From: Bradyrhizobium ottawaense
Lineage (GTDB): Bacteria > Pseudomonadota > Alphaproteobacteria > Rhizobiales > Xanthobacteraceae
NCBI RefSeq assembly: GCF_900099825.1
Contig: NZ_LT629693.1
Location: 7,017,001 to 7,081,000, forward strand
Length of the DNA stretch: 64,000 bases
Direction: 5' to 3'
Under the pieces are notes generated by a model. That model worked only from the letters and a program-made list of their open reading frames with translations, was not told the origin of the DNA and ran no database searches. Positions 55,255 to 62,777 of the stretch are shown piece by piece. Both the position numbers and the translations under genes were made by a program. Numbering within the stretch: the stretch's first letter is position 1; each line of letters starts with the position of its first letter.

Positions 55255-57936
55255 ATGACTAATGAATCGCCGCCGAATTCGCCAACGACGCGATCGTTCT
55301 CGCTTTCGATCGGCCAGCTGACATTCGGCAGTTTCATGCTGGTGTTGGCCGTGATCATCATCACCTCCGCCGCCAGCGTCATCGCGATCCGCCACATCGA
55401 TGCGACGTTTGCCGAGCTGCAGCGGCTGCAGAGCGTCGGCGATCTCGCCGAAGACATCGATCGGCGCATGAACGAATTGCGGCTCGCGGCGCGCGATTTC
55501 GTCACCGACCCCGGTACCCAGTCGGTCCAGGTTGGCGAAGCCGCGACCTCGCTGAGCGAGGTCCTGAAGAAAACCCGGCTGGAGCTTGCGCCCGAGCAGC
55601 AGGACATGATCGATGGCGTCACCGAGCGGCTTTCGACCTACCGCAGCGGGATCGAGCGTATTTCCGCGCTGATCAATCGCCGGGCCGAAATGATCGTGGC
55701 GCTGCCGCCCTTGCGCGACGCGTTCGATGCGGCGATCGCCGCGAGTCCGGACCCGGTGATCGCCTCGACGCTGTCGCAGACCCAGAGCCGGATCGCCTCG
55801 GCACTGCTGGCGCATAATCCGTCCGCCGCTGAAGCGGCGGCCCAGACCATGCGCACGATGACGATTCCGGATCCGAAGCTGCGCATGGCCGTCGCAGGCT
55901 ATGCCGAGGCCATCATCGGCATATCGATCCGCGAACGGCAGATATCCGATATCGACAAGGAGGTGTTAGGCACGGAGGGGCGCCTGATCCAGCGCGTCAC
56001 CGAACTGCTGCGCGAGGTCAGCGCGCGCCGCGGCCACATTCTCTCTCGCGATTTTGCCAGGACGCTGACGGAAGCGAAGTGGCAGAGCATCGTGCTCGGC
56101 ACCGCCGGCGTGCTGATCGGATTGTTCGCGGCACTCTTGGTCGTTCGCCGCACCGTGCGCCCGCTGGCATCGATCGCAACCTCGATCCGCGCGGTGGCCG
56201 GCGGCGGGCAGAACACCGCGATCCCGGCGACCGACCTGGACAACGAGATCGGCGACATTGCCCGTGCCGCCGAGGTATTCCGGCAGACGCTGGTCGACGC
56301 CGATGCCGCGCGCGAGGCCGCGGTGCGGGCGCTTGCCGAACAGCGGCTTGCCGAGGAAAGCTACCGCAAGCTGTTCGAGGCGTCGGTGGACGGAATCTAT
56401 GTCACCACGCCGGGCGGCGCGCTGCTCAACGCCAACCCGGCGCTGGCACGGATGATGGGTTACGCCACGCCACAGGATCTGATCGGCGGCATCGGTGACA
56501 TTGCGGAAACGATCTACGTGCACCGCGAAGCGCGGGCGAAATATGAGCGGCTGATGCAACGCTACGGCATCGTCCGCGAGTTCGAATACCAGGTGCGCGC
56601 GCGCGACGGCACGGTGCTCTGGCTCTCCGACAGCGCCACCGCCGTGCGCAACGAGGCCGGCGAGATCGTTCGCTACGAAGGTACGGTGCGCGACATCACC
56701 GACCAGAAGCGCGCCGAAGACGCGATTGCCGAAGGCCGCCGTCTGCTGCAGATGGTGATCGACACCGTGCCCGCGGTGATCAACGTCAAGGACAAGCGGC
56801 TGCAATATGTCCTGATGAACCGCTATATGGCCGGCATTTTCGGCATCGAGCCCCAGGATGCGATCGGCCGCACCACGCAGGACCTGATGTCGCGCTACGG
56901 GGCGGCGAAGACCGACGAGAACGACAAGCGGGTGCTGGCAGGCGGCAGGGAGCTCGGCTTCTACGAGGAGGAATACAAGGATTCGTCCGGCAACATGCGG
57001 CAATGGCTGGTCAACAAGCTGCCGATCCTGGATACCTCGGGCGAAATCGAAAACATCGTCACCGTCGCGCTCGATATCGGCGATCGCAAGCGCGTCGAAT
57101 TCGAGATGAGCAAGGCCAAGGACTCCGCCGAAGCGGCATTGCGCAATTTGCGGGAAACGCAGAATTCGCTGATCGAGGCTGAAAAGCTCGCCGCCCTCGG
57201 CCGGCTGGTAGCGGGCGTCGCCCACGAGGTCAACAATCCCGTCGGCATCAGCCTGACGGTGGCCTCCGCGCTGGAGCGCAAGACCGCGATGTTCACCGCC
57301 GAGGTCGCGCGCGGCGAATTGCGGCGCTCCAGCCTGACCGATTTTCTGGAAACCAGCCGCGATGCGTCGTCGCAGCTCGTGGCCAATCTCAACCGCGCCG
57401 CCGAACTGATCCAGTCGTTCAAGCAGGTCGCCGCCGATCGCAACTACTCCGACCAGCGCAGCTTCGACCTTGGCGATCTCACTGAGCAGGTGGTGATGTC
57501 GCTGCGGCCCGGCCTGCGCAAGCACAATCTCACGCTCAACGTCGATTGCCAGCCCAACCTGACGATGAACAGCTATCCCGGCCCCTACGGACAGGTGCTT
57601 ACCAACCTGTTCCTCAACGCGGTGGCGCATGCGTTTCCGGACGGCAAGCCAGGCACGGTCGACATCCAGGTACGCGAGTCCGGCACGGACAATGTCGAGA
57701 TCCTGTTTTCCGACAACGGCATCGGCATGAGCCTCGACGTCCGCCGCCGCGCGTTCGATCCGTTCTTCACCACGAGGCGCGATCAGGGCGGCACCGGGCT
57801 CGGGCTTCACATCGTCTACAGCATCGTCACCAACCGCCTCGGCGGCCGCCTCGATCTCGATTCCGAGCCGGGTGGCGGCACGCGGATCCGGATGATCCTG
57901 CCGCGCACAGCGCCGCTCGAACAGGCGGCGGAATAG
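55255..57936 (+). CDS. PAS sensor histidine kinase (orphan)
   Basis: This 893-residue kinase has a first membrane helix (about 27-49), a ~230-residue extracytoplasmic helical sensor (IDATFAELQRLQSVGDLAED-like), a second helix (about 281-300) and a HAMP-like segment. Two PAS domains follow (about 370-490 and 500-620), then a HisKA-like region with the phosphorylated His657 in AGVAHEVNNPVG and an HATPase (NLFLNAVAHAFPDG, DNGIGMSLDVRRR, GTGLGLHIVYSIV). The ATG at 55255 is preferred to the TTG at 55234. No response regulator is adjacent. Confidence 0.92.
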   Translation: MTNESPPNSPTTRSFSLSIGQLTFGSFMLVLAVIIITSAASVIAIRHIDATFAELQRLQSVGDLAEDIDRRMNELRLAARDFVTDPGTQSVQVGEAATSLSEVLKKTRLELAPEQQDMIDGVTERLSTYRSGIERISALINRRAEMIVALPPLRDAFDAAIAASPDPVIASTLSQTQSRIASALLAHNPSAAEAAAQTMRTMTIPDPKLRMAVAGYAEAIIGISIRERQISDIDKEVLGTEGRLIQRVTELLREVSARRGHILSRDFARTLTEAKWQSIVLGTAGVLIGLFAALLVVRRTVRPLASIATSIRAVAGGGQNTAIPATDLDNEIGDIARAAEVFRQTLVDADAAREAAVRALAEQRLAEESYRKLFEASVDGIYVTTPGGALLNANPALARMMGYATPQDLIGGIGDIAETIYVHREARAKYERLMQRYGIVREFEYQVRARDGTVLWLSDSATAVRNEAGEIVRYEGTVRDITDQKRAEDAIAEGRRLLQMVIDTVPAVINVKDKRLQYVLMNRYMAGIFGIEPQDAIGRTTQDLMSRYGAAKTDENDKRVLAGGRELGFYEEEYKDSSGNMRQWLVNKLPILDTSGEIENIVTVALDIGDRKRVEFEMSKAKDSAEAALRNLRETQNSLIEAEKLAALGRLVAGVAHEVNNPVGISLTVASALERKTAMFTAEVARGELRRSSLTDFLETSRDASSQLVANLNRAAELIQSFKQVAADRNYSDQRSFDLGDLTEQVVMSLRPGLRKHNLTLNVDCQPNLTMNSYPGPYGQVLTNLFLNAVAHAFPDGKPGTVDIQVRESGTDNVEILFSDNGIGMSLDVRRRAFDPFFTTRRDQGGTGLGLHIVYSIVTNRLGGRLDLDSEPGGGTRIRMILPRTAPLEQAAE

Positions 57937-58012
57937 ACGATCGTGCCCGACGCGTGAATCGGGCAATCCGATCCGTCATCACGAATAGCACAACAGGCAA
58001 TCGCGGCCGCGC

Positions 58013-58363
58013 CTAGTTGGTATCCGCCAGCCGGTGCAGCGTCGCGCCGAAGATCTGGCTGTTCTTGCCGACCAGCGCCGTCCCGTTCATGGTGCCGCGC
58101 GTGTCGGTGAAGGTGCCGGAGACGCCGATACCCACGGGAGCCGGTCCGCCGAACAGCGGGTTGTCGTTGTCGCGCGGAGAGGTGTGCCGTTGCACCAGCA
58201 CCTCGCCCTTGAAGGTGTCACCCTTCACGGTGTAGGTGCCGGTGTAAAACAGATAGGCATCGCCGCCGAGGATCTGGCCGTCGCGGAACACAATCACGCC
58301 GCTGCCCTTGCCGGAGCGTCCATCCAGCAGGTTGACGTGGATCGAATACAGCCCGTTCTTCAT
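58013..58363 (-). CDS. GrlR-like regulatory domain protein
   Basis: This 116-residue protein matches the GrlR family pattern: MKNGLYSIHVNLLDGRSGKG at the start, VFRDGQILGGDAYLFYTGTY and a TPRDNDNPLFGG-like loop. GrlR is known as a small lipocalin-like regulator of type III secretion in enteropathogens; homologues in environmental bacteria are of unknown use. It is convergent with the sensor kinase. Confidence 0.75.
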   Translation of the reverse strand: MKNGLYSIHVNLLDGRSGKGSGVIVFRDGQILGGDAYLFYTGTYTVKGDTFKGEVLVQRHTSPRDNDNPLFGGPAPVGIGVSGTFTDTRGTMNGTALVGKNSQIFGATLHRLADTN

Positions 58364-58612
58364 GACGTCCCAATGCCGGCCGCCGCGCCACGGAAACCGG
58401 TAATCAGTTATGCCAAAGCGTAGCCCTCAACGTCAACGCGGCCGGTTACCTGGCGAGGCCCGATTCGCAGGCAAAGGGCCAGCGCGCCGCCGCCGTCGTG
58501 TGACACTGACATGACAGGCGATCGAGGCCGACTCAAGTTGGCCCGTGAAATGCATAGCTTTTCGCGGCACCGGCCGGTGGGTGCTGGAGCAAGAGAACAG
58601 GTGACCAACTGG

Positions 58613-59050
58613 ATGAAATCCGGCGGCCACATGGCGCGCCGATGCACTGAAAACAACTTCCGTGAAACTACGGGCCGCGATCGCGCGGGCCGTTTCAAAA
58701 AGCCGCTGCTGATCGGTTTTGCGGTACTGATGTTGCCTCTGGCCACGTATCCCGGCCATGCCCGCGATCCCGACGGCCGCTACGCCAACTCGCCGCTGAA
58801 AGAATGGTTCGACAGTCTGAGAAGCGGGAAGGGGCCGTGTTGCTCCGACGCCGACGGCACAGCGGTCAGCGATGTCGATTGGGAGTCCGGCAACGGGCAT
58901 TACCGCGTACGGCTCGAAGGCGTTTGGGTCGACGTGCCCGATGAAGCTGTCATCACCGAGCCCAACCGGGTCGGCCGCACGATGGTCTGGCCGATCCGCG
59001 GCTATGGCGGCCTGACGATCCGCTGCTTCATGCCGGGCAGCATGACGTAG
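58613..59050 (+). CDS. Hypothetical exported protein
   Basis: This ORF encodes about 145 residues with a hydrophobic segment (LLIGFAVLMLPLATYPGHA) preceded by a basic stretch, then a mature part with DPDGRYANSPLKEWFDSLRS and CCSDADGTAVSDVDWESGNG. The family is not recognised, although the CCSDADG motif is often seen in small exported proteins of Bradyrhizobium. The N-terminus is uncertain: ATG at 58613 is chosen, but GTG at 58601 and a longer frame also exist. Confidence 0.6.
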   Translation: MKSGGHMARRCTENNFRETTGRDRAGRFKKPLLIGFAVLMLPLATYPGHARDPDGRYANSPLKEWFDSLRSGKGPCCSDADGTAVSDVDWESGNGHYRVRLEGVWVDVPDEAVITEPNRVGRTMVWPIRGYGGLTIRCFMPGSMT

Positions 59051-59078
59051 CGGCGGCGATCACGGGAGCTGTCATGCT

Positions 59079-59114
59079 CCGCCACCGGCGGCACGTTGTG
59101 TTGACCGGTGGCGG
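59079..59114. terminator. Inverted repeat between convergent genes (possible terminator)
   Basis: CCGCCACCGG (59079-59088) and CCGGTGGCGG (59105-59114) are perfect 10-base inverted repeats with a 16-base loop. They lie between the convergent genes ending at 59050 and 59147, so it may act as a bidirectional stop; there is no T-run. Confidence 0.5.
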
Positions 59115-59146
59115 CTGTAACGCGACACGGGCGGGCGCGTCACGCG

Positions 59147-59542
59147 TCACGCATACTTCTTGTCGCGCTCCAGCAGCTCGATCGAAATGCCCTGCGGCCC
59201 GCGGATGAAGCAGATGCGTACGCCCGGCCGGATCGTGGTCGGTTCACGCGTGAACTCGACGCCCTTGGCCTTGATCTCGGCGGCGACGGCGTCGATGTCC
59301 TTTACCGCCAGGCCGAAGTGGTCGAGCCCCTGATAGGGCGTTACCGGCGGTGAGTTGACGCCGTCGCCGGCGCCGACCGGAGCGATGAATATGTTGGCGC
59401 CGCCGAGCTTGACGTCGATGCGACCGGGGCCGCGAATGATTTCGCCGCCGAGAATATCGTGCAGCCAGGCCGCGGTCGCTTCGGGATCGGGACTGCGCAA
59501 ATGGACATGGTCCCAGGTAACTATTGGCCCGACGGTCGGCAT
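59147..59542 (-). CDS. VOC superfamily (glyoxalase/bleomycin-resistance) protein
   Basis: This 131-residue protein has the vicinal-oxygen-chelate layout: WDHVHLRSPDPEATAAWLHD, then LDHFGLAVKDIDAVAAEIKA and GPQGISIELLERDKKYA, with metal-binding His and Glu at the typical places. The substrate is unknown. GGGGAGA precedes the ATG at 59542; the frame beyond that is an extension without support. Confidence 0.9.
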   Translation of the reverse strand: MPTVGPIVTWDHVHLRSPDPEATAAWLHDILGGEIIRGPGRIDVKLGGANIFIAPVGAGDGVNSPPVTPYQGLDHFGLAVKDIDAVAAEIKAKGVEFTREPTTIRPGVRICFIRGPQGISIELLERDKKYA

Positions 59543-59675
59543 CTCAGTCTCCCCCCCTCGATGATTATTGTTGCCGTGCTGGAGCCCGGCCTTCGGCGTC
59601 AATCTAGCGGCGGGGCATCTGCAATTCCATCCCCAGAACCGCTGCATGGCCGCCGCAATATTGTCGGGGTGGCGT

Positions 59676-59700
59676 GGAACCTTCGTCACCCTGAGTGGTT
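59676..59700 (+). promoter_or_regulatory. EcfG-type (general stress) promoter, GGAAC-N16-GGTT
   Basis: GGAAC at 59676-59680 and GGTT at 59697-59700 are separated by 16 bases. The alphaproteobacterial general-stress sigma factor EcfG recognises GGAAC-N16/17-CGTT, so this is a match with one changed base. A transcript from it would begin near 59706. Confidence 0.55.
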
Positions 59701-59705
59701 AAAGA

Positions 59706-59777
59706 ACGAGCGGCGGAACCGTATAGCGGCAGTCGTGAAAGAAGCCGTACGGTGTAACGCCCGTAGGGCTTTTTTTT
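59706..59777 (+). ncRNA. Candidate small RNA ending in an intrinsic terminator
   Basis: From the predicted start near 59706 to the last T (59777) there is no ORF with a ribosome site. The 3' end is a stem of 10 pairs with one G-G mismatch (59742-59752 with 59761-59771), an 8-base loop and eight Ts. It sits behind an EcfG-type promoter, and the next plus-strand gene starts 48 bases after it. The element could be a ~72-nt stress-induced sRNA or a leader with an attenuator for that gene. Confidence 0.5.
59742..59777 (+). terminator. Intrinsic terminator with U8 run
   Basis: AAGCCGTACGG pairs with CCGTAGGGCTT (one G-G mismatch in the middle) and is followed by T8. No protein gene precedes it on the plus strand after 59050, which is why an RNA gene is suspected. 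Confidence 0.75.
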
Positions 59778-59824
59778 CATGTGCGGCGCGGCAATCGCCG
59801 TCGCCGCCGGATGAGGGCGCGGCA

Positions 59825-60430
59825 ATGCGAATCGCCAGACGGTCATTCGGAAGTGCCGAGGTGCGGCTCATTGTGCTGCCGGCGATTGCGATTGCCGGAT
59901 GCGCTACCTGGATGATGCTTCCCTGGCCAAGCGATGCCGAGAGCCAATCCGAGGCGGCACCCACCGCGGTCTTCCGGCTCGCCCAGGATACCTCCGGGCC
60001 GAACGACGCAGTGACGCCGACCAACGCCACCCTTGCGGGCCCGGCGACATCCACCGTTCCCACCGACGCCGACCCCGCGGCAACGACCGAGGCAGCCCCG
60101 GAGATCACCGCTGCGGAAACGGTCGTGCCGGAGAAGCCGCCGGTCGATGGCCTGAAGATCTCCTCGCAGTCGTGGCGAAGGGGCGGGCTCGGCTCGAAGG
60201 CGCTGATGACGTTCACGCTCCGCAACGGCAATGACTATGCGGTGAAGGATATCGAGATCGCCTGCGCTTTTGCCCGCCACGATGGCAGCCACCTGACCGA
60301 CCGCAAGCGGGTTATCCCCGATACCGTGAACATGAAGAGCCGGAAGCGGTATTCCGGCATGCTGGTCGGGTTCGTTAATGTTTACGCAAACAAGGCGAAA
60401 TGTTCGCTGGTGACGGCGAGCCGAACCTGA
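59825..60430 (+). CDS. Hypothetical exported or membrane-anchored protein
   Basis: This 201-residue protein starts MRIARRSFGSAEVRLIVLPA, with a hydrophobic segment (about 15-35), a long Pro/Ala/Thr-rich linker and a C-terminal domain (LKISSQSWRRGGLGSKALMT, then FTLRNGNDYAVKDIEIACAF) resembling small beta-sandwich domains that modify exported proteins. No named family is sure. GAGGG with spacing seven precedes the ATG. It follows the EcfG promoter and terminator region. Confidence 0.7.
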   Translation: MRIARRSFGSAEVRLIVLPAIAIAGCATWMMLPWPSDAESQSEAAPTAVFRLAQDTSGPNDAVTPTNATLAGPATSTVPTDADPAATTEAAPEITAAETVVPEKPPVDGLKISSQSWRRGGLGSKALMTFTLRNGNDYAVKDIEIACAFARHDGSHLTDRKRVIPDTVNMKSRKRYSGMLVGFVNVYANKAKCSLVTASRT

Positions 60431-60482
60431 CCCTCCGCACCCGAAAATGTGATCGCTGCCGTTGAACCTTGCCGTTCCCTTC

Positions 60483-60507
60483 GGAACTAATCGCTATGTC
60501 GTCTGTT
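60483..60507 (+). promoter_or_regulatory. EcfG-type promoter of the gene at 60549
   Basis: GGAAC at 60483-60487 and TGTT at 60504-60507 are separated by 16 bases, a strong match to GGAAC-N16-CGTT with one changed base. The ATG is 42 bases after the second box, a normal distance. This suggests general stress control of the downstream gene. Confidence 0.6.
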
Positions 60508-60548
60508 AAGCGACTGAACCGCGTAGTTGCGTGGGGGAGCGAGTAAAA

Positions 60549-60998
60549 ATGCCCGTGGCGCGATATTTCATGTATGTCGGCGGCGCGCTGCTGGCGCTGC
60601 TGTTTCTGATCGACGTCTATGTGCCTTCGCAGGCGGTCGTCGCCAGCCATGCCGCCCCCTCGATCGACCGGAACGTGGTTCGCATTCATTCCGACCAGAA
60701 ATTGCCGGAACGGGTGGTCTACGACACCAGCCTTCCGACCATCGTTCCGCCCGCCTCGAAAGTCCGGACTGCCGTCGCGCCGCAGCCGCCCGTTGCCGTT
60801 GACGTCACGGCGCAGGCCCGCGTCCGTAACACCTTTGCCCAGTTCGTACCGGCGGACGTGAAAAAGCCCGAGCCGCAGGCCCAGCGCAAGCGCAAGGTAG
60901 CCAGAACCCACGCCAACCCGCCGATCCGGCTGGCGCAGCAGTCGCATTTCGGCTTCTTCGGCGGCCCGAGCAGCACCTGGCCGAGCAGCACCTGGTAA
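60549..60998 (+). CDS. Hypothetical membrane-anchored protein
   Basis: This 149-residue protein begins MPVARYFMYVGGALLALLFL with a membrane helix, then a Pro/Val-rich periplasmic part and a basic segment (KKPEPQAQRKRKVARTHANP). The C-terminus PSSTWPSSTW repeats PSSTW twice. No family is recognised, but such proteins are common in Bradyrhizobium. The GTG at 60531 is a possible earlier start. A clear EcfG-type promoter lies ahead. Confidence 0.7.
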   Translation: MPVARYFMYVGGALLALLFLIDVYVPSQAVVASHAAPSIDRNVVRIHSDQKLPERVVYDTSLPTIVPPASKVRTAVAPQPPVAVDVTAQARVRNTFAQFVPADVKKPEPQAQRKRKVARTHANPPIRLAQQSHFGFFGGPSSTWPSSTW

Positions 60999-61013
60999 GG
61001 TACGCCGCCTGAG

Positions 61014-61409
61014 CTAGCGCGGCAGCTTCGGGACCTTGTCGGCAAAACCATTATAGCAGGTCAGCCGCTCGTCTTCCTCTTTCTGGAAACGGCACTCATT
61101 GACGCCCTTGGCGGCCGGCGCCTTCGGCTTGGGCTGCGGCGTAAAGATGGCGTCGTAGCACTGCAGGCGTTCCTTGGTGGCGTCGTCGATATCCTGACAG
61201 GCCTGCAGCTTCTGGGCGATGGATTTGGGCGCCTCTTTCCTGCCGGCGGCCTCTTTCTTGGCAGCCGAAGGCTTCTTCGCCCCCACCTGTACCAGCGGCT
61301 TGTCGCCGACCGTCGGAGGCGGGCCGGCCGTTGTGGCCGGGGCGGTGGTGCCTTGGGCAAACGCCGCGGCCGGATACAGGATCGCCAGCGCCAGGATCAT
61401 CTTTCTCAT
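61014..61409 (-). CDS. Exported protein with duplicated C-x(n)-CYD/CYN motifs
   Basis: This 131-residue protein has a signal peptide (MRKMILALAILYPAAAFAQG), a Pro/Lys-rich spacer and two similar cysteine segments (ACQDIDDATKERLQCYDAIF and ECRFQKEEDERLTCYNGFAD). The repeated pattern 'C-x-x-x-x-D-x-x-R-L-x-C-Y-D/N' is known from small periplasmic proteins of alphaproteobacteria; the disulphide within each unit is likely. The function is unknown. It is convergent with the gene at 60549, with 15 bases between the stops. Confidence 0.75.
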   Translation of the reverse strand: MRKMILALAILYPAAAFAQGTTAPATTAGPPPTVGDKPLVQVGAKKPSAAKKEAAGRKEAPKSIAQKLQACQDIDDATKERLQCYDAIFTPQPKPKAPAAKGVNECRFQKEEDERLTCYNGFADKVPKLPR

Positions 61410-61458
61410 GTCAGTTCGCTCTCGAATGCGTGGTTCGCCGGATCGGTCCCCACCGAAA

Positions 61459-61535
61459 TGGCGCGCTCGGAGAGATTCGAACTCCCGACCCTCGGAATCG
61501 AAATCCGATGCTCTATCCAGCTGAGCTACGAGCGC
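61459..61535 (-). tRNA. tRNA-Arg (anticodon TCG)
   Basis: Read on the minus strand, the 77 bases fold as a cloverleaf: acceptor GCGCTCG/CGAGCGC, D arm GCTCAGCTGGATAGAGC, anticodon arm TCGGA-TTTCGAT-TCCGA with anticodon TCG (reads CGA), T arm GGGAG-TTCGAAT-CTCTC. The discriminator is G, and CCA is encoded. It lies between two exported-protein and regulator genes. Confidence 0.95.
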
Positions 61536-61781
61536 TTTTGTTTTAACTATTTGATATAGTTCAGTTTTTATCACAGTAAGGTCGGTGGATTGTGGTTTTC
61601 CATGTTGCGTGTGTTGCAAAGAATTCCCCTTTAGTTTCAAGGGCTGTCCCCGACTGCCGGTAACTCCACGCGACATGAACGCGACATTTCGGTGTGGGTG
61701 TTAGCATTCACTTGGCATGGGGAAAAGAGCACCGAACATCTTAGGCCTGCCGCCCGTAGATTGGATTGCAGGTGATTCGCG

Positions 61782-61919
61782 ATGATCGACAAACGCCCCA
61801 GACCAGACAACCCATTTCCGACGCGCCCTGAAGACGTGCTCAATAAGGGCATCCGGGCCAGTGTCGGCGCGCTACCCGAGCGGTGGCGAGCCAATGTGTC
61901 GACCATCGGCAATTGCTAG
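61782..61919 (+). CDS. Short ORF (45 aa), uncertain
   Basis: MIDKRPRPDNPFPTRPEDVL (20 aa), then NKGIRASVGALPERWRANVS and TIGNC, starts six bases after AGGTGA. It overlaps the 3' end of the TetR gene on the other strand by 48 bases. It could be a real small protein or the remnant of a longer one. No family is recognised. Confidence 0.35.
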   Translation: MIDKRPRPDNPFPTRPEDVLNKGIRASVGALPERWRANVSTIGNC

Positions 61920-62606
61920 GAAGCCGCCCTTCAGAAACGGGAGCATGTCATCGAACATCCGCTCCAGATCGCGGGAGCGCACGCTTCCCTTTGAAAGGCG
62001 TTCAATGCGTCCGCTTTCCGCACATGCGACCAGCATCGTCCCCACCGTGAAGTGGAAGCAGTTGTAGATGGCTACCGCGCTAGCATGGGGCAGGGTTCTG
62101 ATCAGTTCGTTGATGTACTCTTCGGCTACGCTGTCGTAATTCTTGCTGATGATGGGGCCCCATCGCAAAGAGTTCGCCAGGCGCGCGACAAGTTGGGCAT
62201 AGTTCTTCCAACCTTCGCCGTGCCGGCTCGATCTCTCGATGAACGGCCAAACGTATCCTTCGATCAAGAGTTCCAGCGGGATCGGTCCGCCGCGGGCGTC
62301 GTTCCGATAGCGCTCTAAAGCGTTGAGGCGCAGTTCGCCCATCACCGCCGCACGCCGTTCGATAACCTTCTCGAACAAGCTCTCTTTCGGTCCGAAATGA
62401 TGCGCAATGTTGGCGAGCTGAACGTCGGCCTCGGCGGCGACGTCGCGGAGCGCGGTGCCATCATAGCCTTTGTAGGCGAACACCCGCTCGGCCGCGTCGA
62501 GTATCCGTTCCCGGGTCCCGTCGGCGCTTGGCCGCTGGATTGCGCCCGAAAGCGCGGGCTCCGGCGTGGATCGCTTGCGGGACGCGGCGCCGCCTGGCTT
62601 CTTCAC
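61872..62606 (-). CDS. TetR family transcriptional regulator
   Basis: This 244-residue protein has a ~27-residue basic N-terminal extension and then the TetR helix-turn-helix (RERILDAAERVFAYKGYDGT, ALRDVAAEADVQLANIAHHF), followed by a ligand-binding helical domain. It is transcribed away from the alpha/beta hydrolase gene, and two nearly identical 16-base palindromes lie between them, so it most likely represses both. The effector is unknown. The start is the ATG at 62606. Confidence 0.9.
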   Translation of the reverse strand: MKKPGGAASRKRSTPEPALSGAIQRPSADGTRERILDAAERVFAYKGYDGTALRDVAAEADVQLANIAHHFGPKESLFEKVIERRAAVMGELRLNALERYRNDARGGPIPLELLIEGYVWPFIERSSRHGEGWKNYAQLVARLANSLRWGPIISKNYDSVAEEYINELIRTLPHASAVAIYNCFHFTVGTMLVACAESGRIERLSKGSVRSRDLERMFDDMLPFLKGGFLAIADGRHIGSPPLG

Positions 62607-62626
62607 GGCCTATTCCATTGAAATAA

Positions 62627-62642
62627 TTGAACGATCGATCAA
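62627..62642. promoter_or_regulatory. TetR operator, proximal copy
   Basis: TTGAACGATCGATCAA is a near-perfect palindrome 20 bases upstream of the TetR start, just after AAATAA. It shares TTGA/TCAA arms and length with the second copy at 62739-62754. Confidence 0.6.
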
Positions 62643-62738
62643 GTCGATTGCGGGTTCGATTTCTGCAGGTTGCTCCGGATAATACCCAAGCAGATTTGGA
62701 TGTCCATCAGTCTTGACTCACTTATCAAGAAGAAATAA

Positions 62739-62754
62739 TTGATCATATGTTCAA
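62739..62754. promoter_or_regulatory. TetR operator, distal copy near the hydrolase gene
   Basis: TTGATCATATGTTCAA has the same arms and 16-base length as the copy at 62627-62642, and is also preceded by AAATAA. It lies 23 bases before the hydrolase start and probably overlaps its promoter (TTGACT at 62713-62718 would be a possible -35 box). Confidence 0.6.
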
Positions 62755-62777
62755 ATAAATCCTAGGGAGGATCAGCC

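Noticed and set aside
55966..57966. 666-residue minus-strand ORF over the sensor kinase
   Set aside because: Antisense shadow with no recognisable domains; the plus strand carries complete PAS and kinase motifs.
61459..61781. Integrated element next to tRNA-Arg
   Set aside because: No integrase gene and no duplicated tRNA 3' end were seen; the DNA at 61536-61781 holds nothing I can name.
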